Position numbers and translations under genes: made by a program. Under the pieces are notes generated by a model, which saw nothing but the letters and a program-made list of their open reading frames with translations, was not told where the DNA came from and made no database searches. Positions 1 through 6,173 of a DNA stretch of 9,260 bases are shown here, piece after piece. Numbering within the stretch: position 1 is the first letter of the stretch; each line of letters begins with the position of its first letter. The stretch is from a bacterium (GTDB lineage: Bacteria > Vulcanimicrobiota > Xenobia > RGZZ01). The stretch covers positions 1 through 9,260 of the forward strand of contig JAJXVI010000056.1 of the NCBI GenBank assembly GCA_021782195.1, in the 5' to 3' direction.

Positions 1-344
1 CAACGTTCCACTGATTGTACGTGAACTGAATGTGACCTGACGATGGTGGGTCGCCTCTCTTCGGGTTGTATTCCTGCGCGTGTGCCTGTGCGTGCCAACC
101 GGCGAACACAAGGAGCAAACATGCCATCGTCCTGATCCACGATCGTTTTACCAAGAAAATCTCCGCCTTCCGCTGCCAGTGTGTTTGGCGGCGCGTTCAT
201 TTCAGTCTCGCGTCACGTTGCTGTGGGGCCGAGACCGTTGGTGTGAGGCTTCTCGTCACGGTCGCGAGTCCCTTCCTTTAGACGAGGGTTTGCGGCCAGG
301 CGAAAGGAGAGGGAAGCCGGTGTATGTAAAACTGAGCCACTTCA
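1..344. other. Gene-free left edge and leader of the DUF2079 gene
   Basis: I see no convincing gene here. Two overlapping open frames (66-281 and 80-355, +) translate to Cys/Arg-rich sequence without family features or a good ribosome site, and I discard them. One frame is open from the left edge to a TGA at 38-40 and reads NVPLIVRELNVT. It could be the last 12 residues of a + strand gene lying outside the window, but 12 codons prove nothing. No clear -35/-10 pair or tRNA-like fold is visible. The only structure I noted is the imperfect hairpin at 269-314, listed separately. Confidence 0.5.
269..314 (+). promoter_or_regulatory. Imperfect leader hairpin before the DUF2079 gene
   Basis: The arm TCCCTTCCTTT (269-279) pairs with AAAGGAGAGGGA (303-314), giving 11 base pairs with one bulged base and a 23-nt loop. 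The right arm is the only strongly Shine-Dalgarno-like purine run upstream of the ATG at 345, but it ends about 30 nt before it, too far for ordinary initiation. The hairpin has no T-run after it, so it is not an intrinsic terminator. It could be a leader structure or mere polypurine/polypyrimidine composition. Confidence 0.3.
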
Positions 345-2072
345 ATGTGGTCTAGATCTTCGCGTCCCCGCTTTCGCCCCATGACCATCGTGTTGATTGC
401 AGCAGTGGTCTACACGGCGCTTTTCTCATTCTTCTGCATTCAGCGTTGGCGTACTGGCTACCTGGGCGATCCCGACTACGGTCTCTTCAATCAGTCCTTC
501 TGGACCACGCTTCACGACGGCAGGGTGTTCTACAATACGTACGAGGAAGGGAGCCACTTCCGCACCCACAATTCCCCCATTTTCTTTCTCGTGCTTCCCC
601 TGTATGCGTTGTATCCGAAAATGCAGACGCTGCTTGTGGTGCAGACGGTCGCTGTGGCACTGGGTTCCGTGGCCGTGTTTCGTCTGGGAACCTGGTTTCT
701 GGACGAAGATTGCGGGGTTCTTCTTGCCCTGGCGTATCTGCTCTATCACCCTCTGCACGGCGTGAACTACGATCAGTTCAATGAACTGTGCTTCCTGCCG
801 GCCCCGTTGCTGTTTGCGTTCTACAATCTCTACCGGCGGCGGATGGGTGCATTCTGGGTGTGCGCTTTGCTGGCGCTGTCCTGCAAGGAGGACGTGTCGT
901 TCGTCACAGCCTTGCTCGGCCTTTACACCACTGGACTGGGCTTGTACTCCGGGCGTCGCAAGGGCCGCTTTGACACGCTGGTGGCGCACGGCCTCGGACT
1001 GTTTCTCGTTTCAGTTTTGTGGTTTGCCTTCTCGCTGTTTGTGCTCTTTCCGTACCTGCGTCACGGGGAAGCGTGGCCTTACTTTCAGGAACGCTACGGG
1101 AATCTTGGTAGCACGATGGGCCAGGTCGTCTGGACGATGATCACCCGTCCCTGGGTTCTTCTTCCATGCTTTTTCGGACGTCAGGCGATCCTGCTTTTCT
1201 TTGAACTGATGTTGCCGCTTGCCCTTCTCCCGTTGCGTGTTCCTCGTGTCATGCTTCTGGCTGCGCCGACCTGGGTGGTATTGTTGCTCAGCTCATTCGG
1301 GGCGATGCACAACACGGGATCCAGGTACATGGCACCCGTGATTTCTTGTCTGCTTGCCGCCACCGCACCTGGAATCCGGGATTACGTCTGTGCGACCTCT
1401 CTCGAAACTGAGCGGGGAGCACCCTCCGCGGTCTGGCCGGCAATACGCAATCTCTGGTGCACGCTCTTCCGAGTCCGTTCCGCTTCCTCTGCGGCTCCCC
1501 AACAGATGCGGTTGATGCCGTGGTCGGAGTGCGAGCCGCTTCGCCCACTGACTGACCAGGAGCGTGCACATGCCCGCCTGATTTCACGTGGGGTGCTCGT
1601 ATTGACGCTCTTGTTTGCACTGGCAATCGACACGACCCCCTTTCGCTTCCCATTCAAGAACATTCCACGATTGACCGCGCACGAACGCGCACGCGACAGG
1701 CTGGTTGCCATGATAGGCCCTCATTCAAGCGTTTCCACGCAGCCTGAGTTTTATGGCAAGCTCGCAAACCGGAGGCTTGCGTGGATTGGATATCATCCCG
1801 GCTCGAAGTACATCCTGGTTGATCCGACCCGCCCGCTGTGGTATGACCACGCCCAGTGGAATGTCATTCTTCCCTGGTTGCTTCGTAGCGGGAAATATCG
1901 CGTCATCTGCAATGACGACGGTGCCCTCCTCTTGAGGCGCACGCGGGTTTTCGGACCGCGGACGTCCTCCGGGCCTGCTGGGAGGAGGCGCCGAGCCGGT
2001 GAGAAGTCAGGCTCGGATGCCTCAAGCGATGAGGAGGAAGCTCATACCATCGGACGTGGTGGAAAGAATTGA
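345..2072 (+). CDS. DUF2079-family polytopic membrane protein
   Basis: This is a 575-residue integral membrane protein. It shows the features of DUF2079 proteins, which resemble GT-C-type membrane glycosyltransferases but lack an established reaction. After a basic N-terminus and a first membrane helix (about 14-33) comes the family-type motif DYGLFNQSFW (44-53). It is followed by SHFRTHNSPI (70-79) and LPLYALYP. Further hydrophobic segments run to about residue 343, with KEDVS at 181-185 and HNTGSRYMAP at 322-331. A polar insert (about 344-410) precedes another helix (412-428). The C-terminal soluble part reads IGPHSSVSTQPEFYGKLANR, as expected for the family. The last 40 residues are basic then acidic (RRRR, DEEE) and look disordered. 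No clear ribosome site supports ATG 345; ATG 381 (residue 13) is an alternative, but 345 keeps a positively charged cytoplasmic end. The gene stands alone and converges on the DUF4261 gene with a 35-nt gap. Family placement is firm, substrate unknown. Confidence 0.85.
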   Translation: MWSRSSRPRFRPMTIVLIAAVVYTALFSFFCIQRWRTGYLGDPDYGLFNQSFWTTLHDGRVFYNTYEEGSHFRTHNSPIFFLVLPLYALYPKMQTLLVVQTVAVALGSVAVFRLGTWFLDEDCGVLLALAYLLYHPLHGVNYDQFNELCFLPAPLLFAFYNLYRRRMGAFWVCALLALSCKEDVSFVTALLGLYTTGLGLYSGRRKGRFDTLVAHGLGLFLVSVLWFAFSLFVLFPYLRHGEAWPYFQERYGNLGSTMGQVVWTMITRPWVLLPCFFGRQAILLFFELMLPLALLPLRVPRVMLLAAPTWVVLLLSSFGAMHNTGSRYMAPVISCLLAATAPGIRDYVCATSLETERGAPSAVWPAIRNLWCTLFRVRSASSAAPQQMRLMPWSECEPLRPLTDQERAHARLISRGVLVLTLLFALAIDTTPFRFPFKNIPRLTAHERARDRLVAMIGPHSSVSTQPEFYGKLANRRLAWIGYHPGSKYILVDPTRPLWYDHAQWNVILPWLLRSGKYRVICNDDGALLLRRTRVFGPRTSSGPAGRRRRAGEKSGSDASSDEEEAHTIGRGGKN

Positions 2073-2107
2073 ATGCGGGTGCTCTTCCGGGCCGACTGCT
2101 GGTGACG

Positions 2108-2938
2108 TCAGCGACTCGCAGCAGTTGTTTCCACCGGGTTGTCCGGTATGAGTTCCACAACTGCGCGTTGGGGCTCAATCAGCGAAAGTCTCTCACGGCA
2201 GACCCATCGCTCCTCGCGACGCTCGCCCTGAACTTTCTGACCGTCCTTGAGAACGTCGCCGTGGTCTACGAGATACTGGGCAGTGGTGAACAGCACTCGT
2301 GCGAGCGTTGAGGGGTCGCGTCCGACCAGCGTGGCCTGAAGGTCTCGCAGTCCGATCGCGCCCAGGCCCAGCGTGTCCATGGAGATTTCGCGGTGATCGG
2401 CTGTCCCGGTCTGGAACATTCGAACGTTTACGGCCGGATAGGCTCCCAGTCGTCTGCTCTCCTTCCGGACCCTAAGGTACTCTGCCGGGAGCACGAGATG
2501 GCCGGCAGGTTTCCAGTGGATGGCAACGCACAGCGGAACGGCCTCGAGGATTGCGTCCACGACGTCATAAAGCAGTGCAAGTCGCTGCCTGTACGGGATG
2601 CGATGCCCGAGGAGGTCTACCATTTCCAGCAATCCCGTGCAGTTTGGTACCACATTGCGTGCCCCTGGCCAGCTCCAGCTCTGATGAAGAGCCGTAGCGA
2701 GGTCCGTGGAACGTGGCGGACGCGCAGACAGGCTGCAGGCCGCACACACCAGTCCGCTGTCCAGGCGCACGCGCACTTCAGGAAAGGCGAAGGTGAGCTG
2801 AGTCTCGGTTTCGCCGCGTCGGGTCTCGTCGGTCCGCCGGCGTCGGCGGAGGGTCTGGAGCAATCCTTCGCGGTCAACGACGGGCTGCGTGAGGTACAGC
2901 AACTGCACGGTGTATTCGGTCAGTGGGGGCCGGCTCAT
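2108..2938 (-). CDS. DUF4261 domain-containing protein of unknown function
   Basis: This is a 276-residue soluble protein with no signal peptide or membrane helix. The middle carries IHWKPAGHLVLPAEYL (140-155). The C-terminal third has the pattern I associate with DUF4261: MDTLGLGAIGLRDL (187-200), then an amphipathic stretch ending in YLVDHGDVLKDGQKV (222-236). These proteins have no established biochemical role, so I name none. The N-terminal half contains an Arg-rich stretch (RRRRR at 31-35) and a Cys pair (C65 and C68, CAAC). The ATG at 2938 begins 14 nt after the stop of the aminotransferase gene, on the same strand. Only a weak AGG precedes it, so translation may depend on the upstream gene. 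Co-transcription is likely, though I know of no functional link to amino-acid metabolism. The stop faces the DUF2079 gene across 35 nt with no evident terminator. Confidence 0.8.
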   Translation of the reverse strand: MSRPPLTEYTVQLLYLTQPVVDREGLLQTLRRRRRTDETRRGETETQLTFAFPEVRVRLDSGLVCAACSLSARPPRSTDLATALHQSWSWPGARNVVPNCTGLLEMVDLLGHRIPYRQRLALLYDVVDAILEAVPLCVAIHWKPAGHLVLPAEYLRVRKESRRLGAYPAVNVRMFQTGTADHREISMDTLGLGAIGLRDLQATLVGRDPSTLARVLFTTAQYLVDHGDVLKDGQKVQGERREERWVCRERLSLIEPQRAVVELIPDNPVETTAASR

Positions 2939-2952
2939 GGATGCCTGTTGCG

Positions 2953-3846
2953 CTAGAACACCGAGGGCACCGTCTGGATCGGCGTCCCTTCGGCGCGGGT
3001 GAGCGCCCTGAAATCGCTCAGAAGCTGTTGAAAAACCGGGCCCGGTTTCCCGGTTCCGACCTTTCGTCCACTCACGGTCACGACGGGGATGAGTTCGGCA
3101 CCGGTGCCGGTGAGAAATACCTCGTCGGCCACGAACAGGTCGTGAGAGGTCAGCGTGGTCTCTTCCACCACCAACCCCTTCTTGCGTGCGACCTCGATGA
3201 CTGCCCCTCGCGTGACCCCCTCAAGGATGCCGACGAATGGGGCGGGCGTGCGGATCACGCCGTTGGAGACCGTGAAGATGTTCTCCGCCGTGCATTCGGT
3301 GACGTGGCCGCTCGTGCTCAACATGACCGCTTCGTCTGCATTGGTCGTGTTCGCCTCGATGCGAGCGAGAATGTTGTTGAGATAGTTCAGGCTCTTGATG
3401 CGCGAGTCCAGGCACTGCGGGGGGGTGCGCTGCACCGAACTCACGATCAGGCGCAGGCCGTCCCGATATTTTTCCTCTGGATACAGGCTGATCCCGCTGG
3501 CAATGATGACCACTGAAGGGGTGGAGCACTTACGCGGATCCAGCCCGAGATCGCCTTTTCCCCTGGAAACCACAAGACGGACATACCCGTCGGCAATCTC
3601 GTTCCTGCGACAGCTCTCCAGGACGGCGTCCCGCACTTCATCAAACGGGACGGGGATCTCGAGGTGAATGGAGTGGGCAGACGTGTACAATCTCGACAGA
3701 TGCTGGTCGAGGCGAAATACCCGCCCGTGGTACGCGCGAATTCCTTCAAACACGCCGTCGCCGTAAAGAAAGCCGTGGTCCCAGACCGAGATGACAGCGT
3801 GTTCTGCATCGACGAAGGCGCCATTGATATACACCTGGTGAGACAT
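2953..3846 (-). CDS. ilvE: Branched-chain amino acid aminotransferase (class IV PLP enzyme)
   Basis: This enzyme reversibly transfers the amino group between glutamate/2-oxoglutarate and Val, Leu or Ile in the cytoplasm. It is the last step of their synthesis. The 297-residue protein has the usual length and order of fold-type IV enzymes. It opens MSHQVYINGAF, then GDGVFEGIRAY (29-39). R52 is in the position expected to bind the PLP phosphate. The PLP lysine is K151 in SRIKSLNYLNN. E184 lies in TECTAENIF (183-191), followed by GILEGVTR (206-213) and EVFLTGTGAE (242-251). GDGVFEGIR and GILEGVTR favour a branched-chain enzyme over D-amino acid transaminase or aminodeoxychorismate lyase, though this subfamily is easily confused. 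Start choice: ATG 3846 has GAGGAG 6 nt upstream. The open frame runs back to 3927, but that extension is polar and unlike the family. It leads an apparent operon with the DUF4261 gene and diverges from rex. Confidence 0.93.
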   Translation of the reverse strand: MSHQVYINGAFVDAEHAVISVWDHGFLYGDGVFEGIRAYHGRVFRLDQHLSRLYTSAHSIHLEIPVPFDEVRDAVLESCRRNEIADGYVRLVVSRGKGDLGLDPRKCSTPSVVIIASGISLYPEEKYRDGLRLIVSSVQRTPPQCLDSRIKSLNYLNNILARIEANTTNADEAVMLSTSGHVTECTAENIFTVSNGVIRTPAPFVGILEGVTRGAVIEVARKKGLVVEETTLTSHDLFVADEVFLTGTGAELIPVVTVSGRKVGTGKPGPVFQQLLSDFRALTRAEGTPIQTVPSVF

Positions 3847-3858
3847 CGTGTGCTCCTC
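3847..3858 (-). promoter_or_regulatory. Ribosome binding site fixing the ilvE start
   Basis: On the minus strand GAGGAG (complement of 3853-3858) stands 6 nt before the ATG at 3846. This decides for that start over the upstream in-frame ATG at 3927. Confidence 0.8.
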
Positions 3859-4064
3859 GCGTGGTTTCTGCGTGCGGATGCGGCCCGCGGGGGCGCGATT
3901 CTCTCCGACAGCCACGGTCTCCTTCACTTCGAGGTGCGTGTGAACTCAAAGACGAGCGCGACATTGATGCGATGCGGCGGTCTGTCGAGGCTGCCCCCTT
4001 CCACGGGGTGGCTCCCCTGCGTATCGGGACGTGCACGACATCCGCTATCGCGCGATCCGGTTTG

Positions 4065-4085
4065 GGGACGGCACGTGCCCGTCCC
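4065..4085. repeat. Inverted repeat upstream of rex (candidate operator or hairpin)
   Basis: GGGACGG (4065-4071) and CCGTCCC (4079-4085) are perfect 7-bp arms around CACGTGC. The centre (4071-4078) is itself the 8-bp palindrome GCACGTGC, so the whole site has nested dyad symmetry. It lies 66 nt before the rex ATG and 218 nt before the ilvE ATG. It may be an operator for a dimeric regulator or a leader hairpin. It does not match the known Rex box. Confidence 0.45.
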
Positions 4086-4151
4086 GTGCGGGATCGCATG
4101 CGCGAGCAGGGGAGGGGCAGTTCGAAAGCGCGCCGAACCCTGCCCGTGCTT

Positions 4152-4802
4152 ATGGAAAAGGACAAGTTGCAGCGGATTCCGGAACCTACGATTCAGCGTC
4201 TTCCCCTGTATTACCGTTGCCTTTCTGATTTGCGAGACAGTGACCGAGAAGTGGTGTCTTCCGAGGACATTGCCTCCCGGATTCCCGGCGTGAAGGCCTC
4301 GCAGTTTCGCAAGGACCTGTCGTATTTTGGGGAATTTGGCGTGCAGGGCGTGGGGTATCTGGTGGAGCCTCTGCTCGAGCGCATCTCCGGCATTCTTCAC
4401 CTCGACCGCCAGCACGACGTGGCACTTGTCGGTGCAGGCAACCTCGGGTCTGCGTTGCTCAACTTTGCCGGTTTTCGACAGTGGGGATTTCACATTACAC
4501 GGGTTTTTGACTCTGACCCTGACAAGGTGGGTCGCACGGTCGGGGGACTTGTGGTCGAGAACGCCAACGCCATCCCCGCGCTTGGCGGTGTTTCAATCGG
4601 CATCATTGCCGTGCCCACGTTTGCCGCACCCGCGGCTGCGCGCGCCCTCGCACGGGCCGGGTGCATCGGTCTCTTGAACTTCTCGGGCGCCAAGCTCATT
4701 CTGCCTCCGCCGATTTCAGTGCGCAATGTCGACCTGACCAACGAGCTCTCGATTCTCTCGTACAAACTGGCCGGCCTTGACCCTCGCCACGCGGGAGATT
4801 GA
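4152..4802 (+). CDS. rex: Redox-sensing transcriptional repressor Rex
   Basis: Rex is a dimeric DNA-binding repressor that reads the NADH/NAD+ ratio. NADH releases it from operators of fermentation, respiration and NADH-recycling genes. The 216-residue product matches the usual length of about 210. An N-terminal winged helix (about 10-80) contains RLPLYYRCL (16-24), the helix-turn-helix region VSSEDIASRIPGVKASQFRK (35-54) and DLSYFGEFGVQGVGY. The Rossmann domain starts with VALVGAGNLG (90-99); D120 ends the second strand (RVFD), where the adenosine ribose is held. NFSGAKLILP (176-185) follows, and the C-terminal swap helix includes LSILSYKL (199-206). ATG 4152 lacks a visible Shine-Dalgarno; GTG 4146 and ATG 4098 are in-frame alternatives, but family similarity begins only at about residue 9. 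Upstream in-frame sequence to 3861 is intergenic. It diverges from ilvE and converges on the glycosyltransferase. Self-regulation is common in the family, but no Rex box is visible here. Confidence 0.93.
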   Translation: MEKDKLQRIPEPTIQRLPLYYRCLSDLRDSDREVVSSEDIASRIPGVKASQFRKDLSYFGEFGVQGVGYLVEPLLERISGILHLDRQHDVALVGAGNLGSALLNFAGFRQWGFHITRVFDSDPDKVGRTVGGLVVENANAIPALGGVSIGIIAVPTFAAPAAARALARAGCIGLLNFSGAKLILPPPISVRNVDLTNELSILSYKLAGLDPRHAGD

Positions 4803-4918
4803 GAGAGACTCCTGCCACACGCATGCCCGTGCCCCCCCTCCCAAGCCCCCGCATCTCGATTGGCGCGACCCTGTCGGCCTCGCTTTTCTGAAGACGCAAC
4901 CCGGGGGCGTCAGGTCGG
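4803..4918. other. Convergent rex-glycosyltransferase gap
   Basis: This 116-nt gap separates two converging stops. A short dyad GACGC (4893-4897) / GCGTC (4907-4911) sits near the glycosyltransferase end. It has no T-run on the downstream side of either strand, so I do not call an intrinsic terminator. A C-rich stretch occupies 4828-4851. Nothing else is evident. Confidence 0.5.
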
Positions 4919-6016
4919 TCAGCAGACCTCGCGGTACACCGAGAGCGTGCGATCGGCGCACTCGGCCCACGAGAAATGCGCGGCGCGTCGCAACGCGGCC
5001 TCTCGCAGTGGCACGCGTGTCTGTTCCTCGAGGCAGGCGGCACGCAGCGTTCGAAGGGTCTCACGTTCGTCCGAGACATCCACGAGGAGGCCGCCGTCTC
5101 CGACCACTTCCGCAAGTGAACTTGCCGACGAGGAAACTACGACGGTTCCACACGCCATCGCTTCCGCGACCTGCAGCCCGAATCCCTCGTACAGGGAGGG
5201 ATAGAAAAACACGTGCGCCTGTCGATAGAGTGCTGGAAGGTCCTCTTCCTCCACATAGGTCACGGACCGCAAGCGAGCGGGTTGTGAGAATCGTGCTACT
5301 GCGGCCGAAAGCAGTGGACCCTCTGCACTGAGCACAACCACCTGCACGTCATCGGCGAGCGCGGGCAGAAGCCGGTCGAGCAATGCCAGGCCGTGCGGCA
5401 GGTTCTTGTGCGGACGTGGATTGCCGGCCATCAGCAGGAAGGGGGGGCGTACCCCATAGCGAACTGCCAGCCGGGTGGCCTCGTCTGGTTCGGTGGCGGG
5501 CTGAAAGTTAGGCTGCAGGCCGTGGGGAATGACTGTAACGTGCGAAGAGGGAAGGCGAAGATAGCGGCAGAGATCGGCACGCGCAGCTTCGGATGGGGCC
5601 AGAACCCGCCGTGCACGTCGTGCCGCCCACGGGAGCCATCTGCCGAAGTAGAAGCGGTACCGAGGAAGGTGCCCCGAGAAGATGAGGGGGATGAGGTCGG
5701 GTATGGTCATTACGTAGGGCACGGGACGAAGCAACGGAATGGCCGCTGTCGTTGCGTGATACAGATCCGGGCGTTCGTTCCACAGCGACGCGGGAATCTG
5801 CCATTGTTCGCGTAAGGTGAACGGGCGCGCCGCAATCTTCCGCACGCCGACATTGGCGTTCTGCTGCGCGAGTTGACGAGCCCACGGGGAATCGCCGAGC
5901 ATGACGAAATGGTCGTGCGGCGCTTTTCGCGCCAGTTGCTCCACTGTTGCCCAGATGACACGACCGTGGCCGTGAAGGTGGCGGCCGAGCATGCGTGCGT
6001 CAATTGCGATTTTCAC
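4919..6016 (-). CDS. Family 4-like (GT-B) glycosyltransferase
   Basis: This 365-residue protein is a retaining GT-B glycosyltransferase of the GT4 type. It would transfer a sugar from a nucleotide-sugar donor to a glycan, lipid or other acceptor at the cytoplasmic membrane face; donor and acceptor cannot be read from sequence. The N-terminal acceptor domain begins MKIAIDARML, with HATTAAIPLL (88-97) and YVMTIPDLIPL (101-111) typical of mannosyl/rhamnosyl-type enzymes. The C-terminal donor domain has NPRPHKN (199-205). It also has the E-x7-E signature, E277 and E285, in PSLYEGFGLQVAEAMACG (273-290). The start is the GTG at 6016, because family similarity begins exactly there and GGGAG lies 4 nt upstream. 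The open frame continues to 6217, but those 67 residues are low-complexity Arg/Thr/Gly and cross a terminator hairpin. A mini-frame ATGGGAGCACCGTGA (6027-6013) overlaps the start in GTGA fashion. The gene may depend on readthrough of, or escape from, the terminator at 6030-6088. Confidence 0.9.
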   Translation of the reverse strand: MKIAIDARMLGRHLHGHGRVIWATVEQLARKAPHDHFVMLGDSPWARQLAQQNANVGVRKIAARPFTLREQWQIPASLWNERPDLYHATTAAIPLLRPVPYVMTIPDLIPLIFSGHLPRYRFYFGRWLPWAARRARRVLAPSEAARADLCRYLRLPSSHVTVIPHGLQPNFQPATEPDEATRLAVRYGVRPPFLLMAGNPRPHKNLPHGLALLDRLLPALADDVQVVVLSAEGPLLSAAVARFSQPARLRSVTYVEEEDLPALYRQAHVFFYPSLYEGFGLQVAEAMACGTVVVSSSASSLAEVVGDGGLLVDVSDERETLRTLRAACLEEQTRVPLREAALRRAAHFSWAECADRTLSVYREVC

Positions 6017-6029
6017 GGTGCTCCCATGG

Positions 6030-6088
6030 AAAAAACCCCTGCCCGTCCTGTTTCTCGGTGTCTGGCCGTTGACAGGGTCGAGCAGGGG
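6030..6088 (-). terminator. Intrinsic terminator, or attenuator of the glycosyltransferase gene
   Basis: Read on the minus strand, the arm complementary to 6072-6088 folds onto the arm complementary to 6036-6051. The outer seven pairs (CCCCTGC/GCAGGGG) are perfect and the inner part is imperfect (ending CTGT/ACAG). Six Ts follow directly (6035-6030). This is the classic form of a Rho-independent terminator for the 6174-7076 gene. The T-run ends 13 nt before the glycosyltransferase GTG, overlapping its leader. Confidence 0.75.
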
Positions 6089-6106
6089 GGACGCCGTACG
6101 CGTCCC
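6088..6106. repeat. Second hairpin abutting the terminator
   Basis: GGGACGC (6088-6094) and GCGTCCC (6100-6106) form a perfect 7-bp stem with a 5-nt loop CGTAC. It shares the G-run 6085-6090 with the terminator stem. On the minus strand it is transcribed just before the terminator and could stack on it or compete with it. A further small stem TCGCC-GTGG-GGCGA lies at 6121-6134. Confidence 0.5.
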
Positions 6107-6173
6107 GGTGTTGCCACGTGTCGCCGTGGGGCGAATTTGTGACGTGCCGGTACCGCTACGCGCACTGCGTGGT

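Larger units (their letters stand above)
3847..4151. other. Divergent ilvE-rex intergenic region
   Basis: These 305 nt must hold the promoters of both ilvE (-) and rex (+), yet I cannot pick a convincing -35/-10 pair in the GC-rich sequence. It contains a perfect inverted repeat with 7-bp arms (4065-4085), a 10-bp palindrome ATCGCGCGAT (4047-4056), and an everted TTCAC-N12-GTGAA pair (3923-3944). No TTGTGAA-N6-TTCACAA-like Rex box is present. Open frames through this stretch on both strands look like GC-driven shadows. Confidence 0.6.

Noticed and set aside
2923..3516. 197-codon + strand frame across the aminotransferase gene
   Set aside because: Antisense shadow of a clear class IV aminotransferase; no recognisable motif.
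3923..3944. TTCAC-N12-GTGAA resembling Rex half sites
   Set aside because: The half sites face the opposite way to the Rex box (GTGAA-N6-TTCAC) and the spacing is wrong.
3861..4151. 97-residue N-terminal extension of rex in the same frame
   Set aside because: The extension is Arg/Ala/Gly-rich, would cover the ilvE promoter region, and lies outside the length range and similarity of Rex proteins.
4888..4913. Hairpin at the glycosyltransferase 3' end as terminator
   Set aside because: The perfect stem is only 5 bp and no T-run follows on either strand.
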